Counted from the first letter of the stretch, positions 17,063-25,380 are shown. The stretch: DNA of 64,000 bases from Oscillospiraceae bacterium (GCA_015067435.1 SVMM01000007.1:1-64000), one strand, 5' to 3'. The notes: generated from the sequence alone by a model not told the origin. A program made the numbers and translations.

Positions 17063-18601
17063 TCTTTTCATGATTTTGATTTCAGCCGTGAGATCGAGCG
17101 CTCGCTCGGCGAGCTCGGCATCCACGAGCCGACGACCATTCAGACGGAGGTCATCCCGGAGGTGCTGCGCGGGCGCAACGTGCTCGCGCTGGCGCAGACG
17201 GGCTCAGGCAAGACGCTCGCCTACGGCGCGCCGATTTTGCAGCAGCTGCAAGCCGCCGGCTTCACCGGGGACCACAGCGTCCGCGCGCTCGTGATCGTGC
17301 CGACGCGCGAGCTTGCCCTGCAGGTGCGCGAGAATATCCGCTCCTACGGCGAGTACCTGCCGTTCCGCTGCGAGTGTGTTTTCGGCGGCGTGGACATGGG
17401 CAAGCAGCTCAAAATGCTCGCGAAGCAGACGCCCGACATTCTCGTCTCCACGCCCGGACGCCTGCGCGACATCCTCACGCAGCCGGAGGGGCCGCAGGGG
17501 CTGTTTGACGATTGCGAGGTCGTCGTGCTCGACGAGGCGGACCGGCTGTTCGAGTCGACCTTCCTTGCCGACACGAAGTGCATCCTCTCGTTCGTGCCCG
17601 CGCAGCGCCGGATGCTCATGTTCTCCGCCACGATGCCCAGGCAGATGGAGGGCACCGCGCGCGAGCTGATGGGCGACTACGTGCTCAAGCTGGCGCAGCC
17701 GCGCAACTCCACGGTGGAGACCATTGAACAGCGGCTTTTCTACGTGGACCGGGAGAACAAGTACCCGCTGCTCCTGCACATCCTCTCGCAGGGCTTCGAC
17801 GGGACGGTGCTGATCTTCACCGCGACGAAGTACCGCTCGCGCATGGTCGCTGAAAAACTGCGGCAGGACGGCTACGCCGCGGACGTGACGACCGCCGGCA
17901 TGAGCATGAACTCGCGGCAGAAGAAGTTCGCCGACCTGCGCGAGGGCAAGACGCAGATCCTGGTCTCGACCAATCTGCTCGCCCGCGGCGTCGACGCCGA
18001 GAACGTGTCGCTGATCGTCCAGTACGACATCCCGGACGCGGCGCAGGAGTACATCCACCGCATCGGGCGCACGGGGCGCGCCGGACGCTCCGGCGAGGCG
18101 GTCGCGTTCAGCGAGTTCTGGGAGAAGAAGTACATCCGCAACATCGAAAAGCTGATGAACAAGCCCATTCCCGTCGTCACGGAGCACCCGTTCCCCATGA
18201 CATGCTTCGAGGTGCCGGTCGACCGGCACGGCAAGCCGGTCGATCCCAACGTCAGGGAGTCCCGGGAGGCGGCGCGCGCCTTCCGTGCCGAGCGGATGGC
18301 AAAGCAGCGCGCGGAGGACGATGCGCGGGAGAAGACGCGCGCGCCGGAGGCGGAGCCGCGTCGGACGGCGGCGGAGCCGGAGAGTGAAAGCCGCAAGACA
18401 GAGCGCGAAGAGCGCAAGCCGGAGCGCGCGGAGCGCAGACAGGCAAAGGAACAGCCGGCACGCAAGAGCGAGAACACGGCGCGCAAGCAGGAAAACACGA
18501 CCCGCAAGCCGGAGGGCGCGGCGCAGCCGCCCGCGGAGAAGCCGGAGACGCCGCGCCGCCGCCGCAGACGCCGCCGCTGGTATCCGCCGAAAACCACATA
18601 A
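17060..18601 (+). CDS. DEAD-box RNA helicase with apparent ATT start codon
   Basis: Protein of 513 residues. Helicase motifs are in order: Q motif (GIHEPTTIQ), AQTGSGKT, PTRELALQ, TPGRL, DEAD, SAT, and HRIGRTGRAG. It has the two RecA domains (about 1-375) plus a long Glu/Arg/Lys-rich tail ending in a run of Arg (RRRRRRRRWYPPKTT), usual in RNA-binding members of the CshA/RhlE group. The start is the notable point: AGGAGG (17046-17051) lies 8 bases before ATT at 17060, and reading from there gives (M)SFHDFDFSREIERSL, exactly how family members begin. There is no in-frame ATG, GTG or TTG between the promoter and this point; the ATGs at 17016 and 17070 are in other frames. It likely acts in RNA unwinding, ribosome assembly or decay. 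Confidence 0.88.
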   Translation: MSFHDFDFSREIERSLGELGIHEPTTIQTEVIPEVLRGRNVLALAQTGSGKTLAYGAPILQQLQAAGFTGDHSVRALVIVPTRELALQVRENIRSYGEYLPFRCECVFGGVDMGKQLKMLAKQTPDILVSTPGRLRDILTQPEGPQGLFDDCEVVVLDEADRLFESTFLADTKCILSFVPAQRRMLMFSATMPRQMEGTARELMGDYVLKLAQPRNSTVETIEQRLFYVDRENKYPLLLHILSQGFDGTVLIFTATKYRSRMVAEKLRQDGYAADVTTAGMSMNSRQKKFADLREGKTQILVSTNLLARGVDAENVSLIVQYDIPDAAQEYIHRIGRTGRAGRSGEAVAFSEFWEKKYIRNIEKLMNKPIPVVTEHPFPMTCFEVPVDRHGKPVDPNVRESREAARAFRAERMAKQRAEDDAREKTRAPEAEPRRTAAEPESESRKTEREERKPERAERRQAKEQPARKSENTARKQENTTRKPEGAAQPPAEKPETPRRRRRRRRWYPPKTT

Positions 18602-18609
18602 CACGCCGA

Positions 18610-18640
18610 AGCCGGCAGGAGCGTATCGCCCCTGCCGGCT
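18610..18640. terminator. Terminator between convergent genes
   Basis: AGCCGGCAGG (18610-18619) pairs perfectly with CCTGCCGGCT (18631-18640). It lies between the helicase stop and the end of the PAP2-EamA gene. T tracts are weak on both sides. Confidence 0.6.
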
Positions 18641-18655
18641 GTTCTATTGCATGGT

Positions 18656-20269
18656 TCAGTTTTCCGGCGAGGCGGTTTTTTCCTCCCGCGCGGTGCGCTG
18701 CACGCCGTAGATGCCCGCGAGGATCATGGCGCAGAACACCGCCGAGACCGCGGAGAACGGCTCGCGCAGGAAAAACGCTCCCGCGAAGACCGAGACGGCG
18801 GTGGTCAGATTGGCGAACACCGTCTCGCGCGCCACCGTCATGTAGGTGATGGAGTAGGAGGTCAGGAAATAGCTGCCCACGGAGCAGCAGACGCCGAGGA
18901 AGCAGATCGCCGTGAGGTACGGCGCGTCATGCAGCGGGCGCAGATACTCCGCCGCGCTGCACCGCAGGAGGGCGGACGCCGTGAAGACGACGGCGCCCGT
19001 CGCCATCATCATATACGTGCGCTCAAACGGCGTGAACGAGACGGAGAGCCGCCGTCCCAGCAGCGTGTACGCCGTCGCCGCCGCCACTGCCACGACCAGT
19101 CCGGCGACGCCGCCCCACGTGAGCGCGCCCGAGCCGCCGCTCTGGAGTCCCACGCCGATCACGCCGGCCACGGAAACCGCGCTGAACGCCAGCTGTCCGG
19201 CGGTGGGACGCTCCTTGAGGATCGGCGCGGCGGCGAGCATGGACACCACGGGGATCATGGCGATCATCACGCCGGAGAAGATGGTGTTCGAGTGCAGGAT
19301 GCCGTACTGCTCGCCGTAGAAATAGACCACCGGCTCGGCGAGGGCGAGCATCAGCAGCGGCAGCAGGCGCTTGCCGCGCAGGGACAGCCGTCCGGCGCCT
19401 GCGAGCAGCAGCAGATTCATCAGCGCGAACGCGAGCAGGAAGCGGTGGCTGAGCAGGACGAACATGTGCGCATGATCCAGCGCCACGCGCGACGCCATGA
19501 AGCTGAAACCCCAGAATGTGTGCGCCAGCACCGCGGAGAGCATGGCGCGCGCCTCCGTCCCGCCGCGCGGCGAGGAAACGCTGTTCGCCGCGCGCTCCCT
19601 GCAAAACGTGCCGACGATGCGGTCGGCGGCTGCCGCGTAGACGCGACGGACGCTTTCCGCGGCGGATATGCGCCAGCACAGCTCCGCGACCGCGACGCCG
19701 GCGAGGACGTCGACGATGAAATGCTGCTTCGTCGTCAGCGTGGAGAGGCAGACCGCCGTGCCGAAGACCAGCAGTCCCGCTTTTACGCCCCGCGGGGCGT
19801 CCGGCAAGTCGCGCACGCCGCGCCAGCACAGCCAGCTGAGCAGGCAGTGGATGGACGGGAACAGGTTGGTCGGCGAATCAAGACGGTAGACAAGCCGCAC
19901 GAGAGCGCCGCACAGCGAAGAACCGTCCACCGCGGGACGCGTGATGGCGGCGGGCAGAGCCAGAAAGCAGACGAAGCACACGAAAAGCGAGAGAAATACC
20001 GCGCAGAAAAAGCGGTATGCGCGCCGCTGCTCCTGCACGGCAAGATACAGATAGATCAAGAACCATTCCGCGAACGCGGCGACGTAGATCAGTATGGTCG
20101 CCGGAACAAACGGGATCAGTCTGTCCGCCGGAAGCGACAGATCGTGGTGCGGCATGCCGTCCATGACCAGCTTGGGCACGTAGAACGCAAAGAGCTGCCA
20201 GCACCATGTTGCCGCCAGCAGGGGCAGCGTGTGGCGCGGGAGCGCGCGGAGCCGCTGCATCGCCCTCAC
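18656..20269 (-). CDS. PAP2-family phosphatase fused to an EamA (DMT) transporter
   Basis: Protein of 537 residues from GTG 20269, which overlaps the psd stop as GTGA and has GAGG 7 bases upstream; ATG 20260 is the alternative. Residues about 1-225 form a multi-TM PAP2-like domain with the active-site blocks SPTNLFPSIHCLLSW and LTTKQHFIVDVLAG, in the style of the inositolphosphotransferase/PAP2_3 subgroup (PSxH and HxxxD). Residues about 240-535 are ten helices of two EamA repeats (FWGFSFMASRVAL...; VETVFANL-like VARETVFANLTTAVSV...FLREPF). Both halves are usually separate genes. It is the third gene of pssA-psd, so a role in dephosphorylating and moving a lipid or lipid head-group linked to phosphatidylethanolamine synthesis is plausible, but is inference. 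Confidence 0.85.
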   Translation of the reverse strand: MRAMQRLRALPRHTLPLLAATWCWQLFAFYVPKLVMDGMPHHDLSLPADRLIPFVPATILIYVAAFAEWFLIYLYLAVQEQRRAYRFFCAVFLSLFVCFVCFLALPAAITRPAVDGSSLCGALVRLVYRLDSPTNLFPSIHCLLSWLCWRGVRDLPDAPRGVKAGLLVFGTAVCLSTLTTKQHFIVDVLAGVAVAELCWRISAAESVRRVYAAAADRIVGTFCRERAANSVSSPRGGTEARAMLSAVLAHTFWGFSFMASRVALDHAHMFVLLSHRFLLAFALMNLLLLAGAGRLSLRGKRLLPLLMLALAEPVVYFYGEQYGILHSNTIFSGVMIAMIPVVSMLAAAPILKERPTAGQLAFSAVSVAGVIGVGLQSGGSGALTWGGVAGLVVAVAAATAYTLLGRRLSVSFTPFERTYMMMATGAVVFTASALLRCSAAEYLRPLHDAPYLTAICFLGVCCSVGSYFLTSYSITYMTVARETVFANLTTAVSVFAGAFFLREPFSAVSAVFCAMILAGIYGVQRTAREEKTASPEN

Positions 20270-21090
20270 GACGCTGCCTCGCCCGTCCCGCCGAGGCACA
20301 TGCCCTGCGTGACGCGGAATTCCCGTCCCTCGCGCAGCTGCCGGAGGATTTGCGCGTCGAGCACGATGCGTCCCCTTTGGAACAGCAGCACGATGGTGGA
20401 GCCGGCGAGCTCGAAGTGGCCCATCTCCTCACCCTTGCGGAACGGCGCGTTCTCCCGCTCGTTCACGATGCCGCCGACGACGAACGCGCCGATCTCGGTC
20501 TGCACGACGAGACCGAAATGCTCCGTGCGCAGCAGCGTCCAGCAGCGGCGGTTGAGCGTGTAGACCGGATAGCGCTCGCAGGCGGCGCTCTGCACGCTGT
20601 GCAGCTCGCCGGGGATGAAGTGGTTTTCCTCCTGATAGCCGTCGTCTATGTAGCAGTAGTGGTGGTAATCCGACGGCGTCAGCCGGAACACGAGGCAGTC
20701 CCCGCCGCAGAACTGCCGCGCGAGCGCCTCGTCCTGCAGCAGATCGGCGAGGCGGTAGTGCGAGCCCTTGATGAAAAAGCTGCTGTCCTCCGCGACGGGA
20801 TAGGCGCTCAGCCAACCGTCGCACGGACTGATGAGCAGGTCGGGCGCGGCGTCGGGCGCGGCGTCCGGCTTCGTGCGGGCGAAAAAGTCGCGGAACGTGG
20901 CGTAGGGCTGCCCCCGCTCCAGCGCGACGCCGTGCCGCTCCGCGTAGCCGCGGATGAACGGGCGCGAGAGGCGGGAGCGGAGGAAACGCACGGCGACGCG
21001 GTCGGCGCGGGTGCGCAGCAGGCCCTTGAGCAGCACGCGCCCCGCCGCCGTTCCGTACAGGAAGCGGACGGTTTTGCTCTCGCTGCTCAT
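20266..21090 (-). CDS. psd: Phosphatidylserine decarboxylase
   Basis: Protein of 274 residues starting MSSESKTVRFLYG at 21090, overlapping the pssA stop as ATGA. It converts phosphatidylserine to phosphatidylethanolamine at the membrane. Family landmarks are FRDFFAR, SPCDGWLSAYP, KGSHYRLADLL, DYHHYCYIDDG and the C-terminal GST in HFELAGSTIVLLFQ, the site of self-cleavage that makes the pyruvoyl group. It is the second step after PssA, and the order pssA-psd with overlapping ends ensures co-translation. The next gene overlaps its stop by 4 bp. Confidence 0.93.
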   Translation of the reverse strand: MSSESKTVRFLYGTAAGRVLLKGLLRTRADRVAVRFLRSRLSRPFIRGYAERHGVALERGQPYATFRDFFARTKPDAAPDAAPDLLISPCDGWLSAYPVAEDSSFFIKGSHYRLADLLQDEALARQFCGGDCLVFRLTPSDYHHYCYIDDGYQEENHFIPGELHSVQSAACERYPVYTLNRRCWTLLRTEHFGLVVQTEIGAFVVGGIVNERENAPFRKGEEMGHFELAGSTIVLLFQRGRIVLDAQILRQLREGREFRVTQGMCLGGTGEAAS

Positions 21091-21707
21091 ATGACCGACC
21101 TCGTCAGCAGCACCGCGAACTCCGCGGCGCCGGCGAGCAGCATGACCGCCTTGCCGCGAAGCTGCGGCTTGTGAAGCCTGAACGGCGTGAGAAACGCCGC
21201 CGCCATCACCAGCAGCGCCAGCGGCGCGAGCCTGCCGACCGGCCAGCTCAGCTTGCCGCCGAGCTCCATCAGCGCGGGAAGGAGCAGCGCCGACGTGGTC
21301 ACGGGCAGGCCGTAATAGACCGTGCGCGAGCCGGTTTCGTGTTCCTGCCGCTCCTCCTCGTCCACGTTGAACCACGCGAGGCGGATCAGCGCGCAGAGCA
21401 CATAGAGGCAGGAGAGGGAGAAGGCGACGGTGCTTTTTCCCGCCGCGCTGTACGAAATGACGGCGGGCAGCACGCCGAAGCAGATGAGATCGCTCAGCGA
21501 GTCGATCTGCACGCCGAAGCGCTTCTCCTGCTCCGTGCGCTCCATGGTTGAGGCGATCGCGCCGTCGAACATATCGCACACGCCGGCGACCATCAGGCAC
21601 AGCAGCGCCGTGTGCAGGTCGCCGTCCAGGGCGAACGTGACGCCGGTGAAGCCCACCAGCATACCGATGTAAGTCAAAACGACCGTGTAGTTGTAGATAC
21701 CGAGCAT
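21087..21707 (-). CDS. pssA: CDP-diacylglycerol-serine O-phosphatidyltransferase
   Basis: Protein of 206 residues with about six membrane helices. The CDP-alcohol phosphatidyltransferase motif is visible as CDMFDGAIASTMERTEQEKRFG followed by QIDSLSDLICFG (DG...G...D...D pattern, with an altered AR position). The product, phosphatidylserine, is the substrate of the next gene, psd. AAGGAGAG lies 8 bases before the ATG. It is the first gene of the lipid operon pssA-psd-PAP2/EamA. The 170 bases upstream carry an AT-rich TAATAT -10-like patch and the terminator of trxA. Confidence 0.92.
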   Translation of the reverse strand: MLGIYNYTVVLTYIGMLVGFTGVTFALDGDLHTALLCLMVAGVCDMFDGAIASTMERTEQEKRFGVQIDSLSDLICFGVLPAVISYSAAGKSTVAFSLSCLYVLCALIRLAWFNVDEEERQEHETGSRTVYYGLPVTTSALLLPALMELGGKLSWPVGRLAPLALLVMAAAFLTPFRLHKPQLRGKAVMLLAGAAEFAVLLTRSVI

Positions 21708-21839
21708 GGGACGACTCTCCTTTCAACGAAGTAAAAATATTAGCACAAAAAGTCGTCCGGCGCAAGAGGAAAATGCGCGCGACGGCGCAAATGTGGGCGC
21801 AAATGCGGCGCAAAAGCGGGCGCAGAACACAGATAAACG

Positions 21840-21876
21840 CCGCCTCCGAACGGCCGAAACGGCCGCGCGGAGGCGG
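21840..21876 (-). terminator. Hairpin after trxA
   Basis: On the minus strand CCGCCTCCG (complement of 21868-21876) pairs with CGGAGGCGG (complement of 21840-21848), with an inner CGGCCG pair, followed by a modest T-rich stretch. It lies about 30 bases after the trxA stop. Confidence 0.55.
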
Positions 21877-21903
21877 TGCTTTTGCCTGTGTGCTCTTTTG
21901 GGG

Positions 21904-22221
21904 TCAGATGTTCGCGTCGATGATCTTGGTGAACTCCTGCGGGGGCATGACGCCGATCTTCTTGTCGATCTCCTGCCCGTCCTTGAAGAACATGACGGTG
22001 GGAATGGACATGATGCCGTAGCGCTGGGCGAGCTCCGGCTCGTCGTCCACGTTGATCTTGCCGATGACCGCCTTGCCATCGTAATCGGCGGCAAGCTGCT
22101 CGACGACGGGGCCGAGCATCCGGCACGGGCCGCACCACTCCGCCCAGAAGTCCGCGACCAGCAGGCCCGGCTGGGAAAGCGCCTTGTCAAAGCTCTCTTC
22201 GGTAAAATGCTGCAATGCCAT
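21904..22221 (-). CDS. trxA: Thioredoxin
   Basis: Protein of 105 residues with the full thioredoxin fold and the redox site WAEWCGPCRML (Cys near residues 30 and 33), followed by KINVDDEPELAQRYGIMSIPTVMFF with the cis-Pro. It reduces protein disulfides in the cytoplasm. AAAGGAGAA precedes the ATG. It lies 27 bases after the reductase gene and is clearly its partner. Confidence 0.95.
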   Translation of the reverse strand: MALQHFTEESFDKALSQPGLLVADFWAEWCGPCRMLGPVVEQLAADYDGKAVIGKINVDDEPELAQRYGIMSIPTVMFFKDGQEIDKKIGVMPPQEFTKIIDANI

Positions 22222-22248
22222 GATTCATTCTCCTTTTCACATTTATAT

Positions 22249-23100
22249 TTATTTGCTTTGTTTGTCCAGATATTCGCACGCGGACAGGCCGGCGACGTGT
22301 CCCTCGCCCACCGCCTTGGCGACCTGCAGCGGCGTACCCGTGCAGTCGCCGCAGGCGAACACGCCCTCAACGCTGGTTTTCATCGCGCGGTCGACCTTGA
22401 TGTAGCCGCCCTCGGTCTCCAGCGCGGGCAGCAGATCCGTCGGCGCGAGCGACGCGCGCAGGATGAACGCGCAGGCGCAGGGAACCTCCGTCCCGTCGAG
22501 CAGCACGGACGCCACGGTCTGCCCGCCCCGAACCTCGACCTTGCTCGCCGCGACGAAGGGAATGTCCTCCGGCAGCTCGTCCGGACGCTTCTGCGCGGTG
22601 TAGGTCACGGCGCAGCCGATGCTCTTGAGGTACTTCGCCTCCTCCGGCGCGTCCGCCGTGCGCCCGACGACCACCACGTCCTTGCCGCGGTAGAGCATCC
22701 CGTCGCAGGTGGCGCAGTAGCTGACGCCGCGGCCGAGATATTCCGCCTCGCCAGGGAACTTTGCCTGCCGCACCACGCCCGGCGCCATGATGAGCGCGCC
22801 GCCCTGATAGAGGTCGGCGCCCACCGTGACGGTGAAGCCGTCCCACGCCATCAGCGAGATGGCGCGTCCGGTGACGAACTCGACGCCCGCGTCCTCCGCG
22901 TGCTTTTGGAATTCCGCCAGCAGCTCGTAACCCGTCCGGCCGGGCAGGCCGAGATAGTTGTCGATTTTTTCCGCCTTTGCCAGCGGACTGTCCTGCCAGC
23001 GGTTGCCGACGACCAGCGCGGTCTTGCCGCGGCAGCGCGCCGCGACGGCGGCGGCGAGTCCCGCGGGGCCGCCGCCCAATACGATCACATCATATTTCAT
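22249..23100 (-). CDS. Thioredoxin reductase-like flavoprotein lacking NADPH motifs
   Basis: Protein of 283 residues from ATG 23100 (GAGGTG 7 bases upstream). The FAD site GGGPAGLAAAVAA (residues 9-21), the redox-active CATC (C129/C132) and the C-terminal FAD block GVFACGDCTGTPLQVAKAVGEGHVAG in pieces are intact. The pyridine-nucleotide domain is altered: the usual GGGxxAxEEA reads VGRTADAPEEA, and the HRRxxxR NADPH-phosphate motif is absent (TYTAQKRPDELPED). Such loss is known in ferredoxin-dependent flavin thioredoxin reductases of clostridia. It is therefore likely the reductant of the adjacent TrxA with a donor other than NADPH; the ferredoxin donor is inference from the family. Confidence 0.85.
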   Translation of the reverse strand: MKYDVIVLGGGPAGLAAAVAARCRGKTALVVGNRWQDSPLAKAEKIDNYLGLPGRTGYELLAEFQKHAEDAGVEFVTGRAISLMAWDGFTVTVGADLYQGGALIMAPGVVRQAKFPGEAEYLGRGVSYCATCDGMLYRGKDVVVVGRTADAPEEAKYLKSIGCAVTYTAQKRPDELPEDIPFVAASKVEVRGGQTVASVLLDGTEVPCACAFILRASLAPTDLLPALETEGGYIKVDRAMKTSVEGVFACGDCTGTPLQVAKAVGEGHVAGLSACEYLDKQSK

Positions 23101-23128
23101 AACAGTCACCTCGTTTCTTTCGTGACAT

Positions 23129-23157
23129 AGTATACCCTATTTTTTCGACCTTGGCAA
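23129..23157 (-). promoter_or_regulatory. Promoter of the reductase-trxA operon
   Basis: On the minus strand TTGCCA (23152-23157), a 17-bp spacer and TATACT (23129-23134), about 30 bases upstream of the reductase start. Confidence 0.75.
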
Positions 23158-23240
23158 GAGGTTGAGCCAAAAAAGATTGGACAAAATTTAAATTTTCTGT
23201 GTCGTATTTATGGCGAAACTGTAAACTTTGCGCGGCGCGC

Positions 23241-23269
23241 TTTACGCGGCGGGACAGAGACGGTATAAT
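23241..23269 (+). promoter_or_regulatory. Promoter of the small zinc-ribbon membrane protein
   Basis: TTTACG (23241-23246), a 17-bp spacer and a perfect TATAAT (23264-23269), followed 22 bases later by the ATG with AGGAGGGG. Confidence 0.7.
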
Positions 23270-23291
23270 CCATTTAAAAGGAGGGGAAGCG

Positions 23292-23711
23292 ATGAACTTT
23301 CTTGATCGTGCCCGCAGCGCCGTCGCGCGCTTCATGTACGGACGCAACGGCGTGGACAAACTGTGCTGGGCGCTGGTGGGGACGGGCTTCGTGCTGGACA
23401 TCGCTGCGACGGCCTTGCACGGCTACGCGGTCCGGGCGCTTTTCCGCGTCCTCAGTACGACGCTGCTGATCTTCGCCGTTTACCGGATGTTCTCGCGCAA
23501 CCTCACCCGCCGCCGCGCCGAGAACGCGCGCTTCCTCAGCTGGTTCGATCCCCGCCGCTCCGCCCTGCGCGCATGGCTCGCCCGCCGGAGCGACCGCGCG
23601 CACAAGTACGTCCGGTGCTCCTGCGGCGCTTGGTGCCGCGTGCCGCGCGGCGTGGGCAAGGTCGAGCTGATGTGCCCGCGGTGCGGGGAGAAGATGATCG
23701 CCAAAACCTGA
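23292..23711 (+). CDS. Small membrane protein with C-terminal zinc ribbon
   Basis: Protein of 139 residues from ATG 23292, with AGGAGGGG 6 bases upstream. Two hydrophobic segments (about 25-43 LCWALVGTGFVLDIAATAL and 51-66 LFRVLSTTLLIFAVYRM) are followed by a very basic linker and a C-terminal ribbon CSCGAWCRVPRGVGKVELMCPRCG with four Cys. The architecture is frequent in clostridial genomes but I do not know a function. It stands alone between its own promoter and that of the next gene. Confidence 0.75.
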   Translation: MNFLDRARSAVARFMYGRNGVDKLCWALVGTGFVLDIAATALHGYAVRALFRVLSTTLLIFAVYRMFSRNLTRRRAENARFLSWFDPRRSALRAWLARRSDRAHKYVRCSCGAWCRVPRGVGKVELMCPRCGEKMIAKT

Positions 23712-23737
23712 CTATTGCCGCATGGCGCATCCCAAGG

Positions 23738-23766
23738 TTGACAGATGTGATGTGCGGTGCTAGTAT
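23738..23766 (+). promoter_or_regulatory. Sigma-A promoter of the stalk-domain protein gene
   Basis: Perfect TTGACA (23738-23743), 17-bp spacer (no TG extension) and TAGTAT (23761-23766), 43 bases before the ATG at 23810. Confidence 0.8.
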
Positions 23767-23809
23767 ATCAGCACGCAAAAGCGTAAAATGAAACAGGAGG
23801 AAAACAACA

Positions 23810-25273
23810 ATGAAAAAAACCTTGCGTTATATCGTTGTCGCTGCGCTGGCTCTGGTGCTGACGCAGGCTGCCGCTCTGGCGGCCGCGCCCGTCGCGGTCC
23901 AGCTGGACGGTCAGGCTGTCACCTTTACCGACGCCGCGCCGCAGATCGTCAACGATCGTACCTTCCTGCCCGTACGCGCCGTATTTGAGGCGATGGGCGC
24001 CGAGGTCGGGTACGACAACGCCACCCGCACCGTCACCGCGAAGCGCGACGGCAGGGTCGTCACCATGACCATCGACTCCAAGGAGGCGAGCGTCACCGAG
24101 AACGGCAAGACCACGCCCATCACGATGGACGTCGCGCCGTACATCGATCCCGCGCTCAGCCGCACCTATGTGCCCGTGCGCTTTGCCGCACAGGCGCTCG
24201 GCGCCAACGTGGGCTGGGATGCCGACACCCGCACCGTGCTCATCGAGGACACCGAGAAGATCGTCGGGAAGCTGATGGACGGCAAGACCTTCAACAATCT
24301 GGATAAGCTCGCCGCCTTCAGCAACAAGTACAGCGAGGGCACCTGGACCTCCACGGTCGACATGAGCGGCACCGTGACCGTCGACCTCGCGCAGTTCGAC
24401 CCCGAAACCCCCATCAAGCTCAGCGTTCCCATGACGGTCAGCGCCAAGGGCGTTACGGCCGACGCGACCAAGATGGACATCACCGAGACGATCAAGATGG
24501 ACCTCAGCTCCGTTCTTACGCTCGTCAAGTCCATGTCCGGCGACGACGCGCCCAGCGCGGAGGATCTCGCGATGATCGAGGCGCTTGCCCAGGCGATGAA
24601 CGCCAAGGGCCTCACCGTCAACGTCCGCGGCGACATGGCGGTCGGCAAGCTCTATGTGAATATCGACGTCTCCGCCCTCGGCGATCTGGCGGCGGAAATG
24701 GGCGTGGATTCCAAGACCTGGTTTGTGCTCGACATGAAGTCCGCCTATGATGAGATGGGCATGGATTATGCCGGCCTGATCGGCTCGGCGAAGAGCTTTG
24801 ACTTCAAGCAGATCGTCTCCGGCGCGCTCGCCAGCGACAGCATGGACGACGCCGCCGTCAACGCCCAGATCAACGCGACGGTGAAGGCACTGGTCGACGC
24901 TTTTGCCGACAGCAGCTTCACCAAGAGCGGCGATACCCTCTCCACCACCTTTGCGCAGGAGATCGAGGGCATCACCCTCAAGTGCGTGATCGCCATGACC
25001 ATGAAGAACGACGCTGTCACCGCCTACGGCTATGAGATCGGCGCGAACGGCGACGCCGCCGGCATGGGCACGCTCAACCTCGCCATGAAGCTGTCCGTGG
25101 ACGAGAAGGACAAGGTCGCCGGCTCCCTGACGATGAACGTCCTCGACGCGGTGAAGGCGGACTTCACCATCTCCGGCGGCTACACCAAGGGCGGCTCCGC
25201 CCCGGCGGTCGAGCCCCCGGCGGGCGCCACGGTTCAGGATCTGATGAACATGATGGGCGCCGTCGACTTCTGA
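23810..25273 (+). CDS. Secreted protein with N-terminal stalk (Cu amine oxidase-like) domain
   Basis: Protein of 487 residues. Signal peptide MKKTLRYIVVAALALVLTQA...LAA. Residues about 27-150 are the copper-amine-oxidase N-terminal fold, seen as VQLDGQAVTFTDAAPQIVNDRTFLPVRAVFEAMGAEVGY and YIDPALSRTYVPVRFAAQALGANVGW in pieces. The remainder (150-487) is a long beta-rich region with repeated phrases about Asp and Met-rich strands (KMDITETIKMDLSS...). It resembles secreted proteins of unknown role. AGGAGG lies about 8 bases before the start. Strong promoter and terminator mark it as a monocistronic unit. Confidence 0.8.
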   Translation: MKKTLRYIVVAALALVLTQAAALAAAPVAVQLDGQAVTFTDAAPQIVNDRTFLPVRAVFEAMGAEVGYDNATRTVTAKRDGRVVTMTIDSKEASVTENGKTTPITMDVAPYIDPALSRTYVPVRFAAQALGANVGWDADTRTVLIEDTEKIVGKLMDGKTFNNLDKLAAFSNKYSEGTWTSTVDMSGTVTVDLAQFDPETPIKLSVPMTVSAKGVTADATKMDITETIKMDLSSVLTLVKSMSGDDAPSAEDLAMIEALAQAMNAKGLTVNVRGDMAVGKLYVNIDVSALGDLAAEMGVDSKTWFVLDMKSAYDEMGMDYAGLIGSAKSFDFKQIVSGALASDSMDDAAVNAQINATVKALVDAFADSSFTKSGDTLSTTFAQEIEGITLKCVIAMTMKNDAVTAYGYEIGANGDAAGMGTLNLAMKLSVDEKDKVAGSLTMNVLDAVKADFTISGGYTKGGSAPAVEPPAGATVQDLMNMMGAVDF

Positions 25274-25302
25274 TCGAAGCCCCGACATTCCCAATAACCC
25301 CC

Positions 25303-25335
25303 AAAACCGCGGCGCCGACGAGGCGCCGCGGTTTT
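25303..25335 (+). terminator. Strong terminator
   Basis: AAAACCGCGGCGCC (25303-25316) pairs perfectly with GGCGCCGCGGTTTT (25322-25335) across a 5-base loop, 30 bases after the stalk-protein stop. Confidence 0.85.
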
Positions 25336-25351
25336 CTGTGCCCGCCGAGCC

Positions 25352-25380
25352 TTGACAATTCCGCGGAAAGGCGGTATAGT
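25352..25380 (+). promoter_or_regulatory. Sigma-A promoter of the LysR gene
   Basis: Perfect TTGACA (25352-25357), 17-bp spacer and TATAGT (25375-25380). The predicted transcript start near 25387 lies only a few bases before the earliest ATG (25393), so the later ATGs are better starts. Confidence 0.8.

Noticed and set aside
17016-17294. ATG at 17016 or 16934 as the helicase start
   Set aside because: 17016 is out of frame with the helicase domain. 16934 is in frame but lies upstream of the likely promoter, lacks a ribosome site and would add residues unlike the family.
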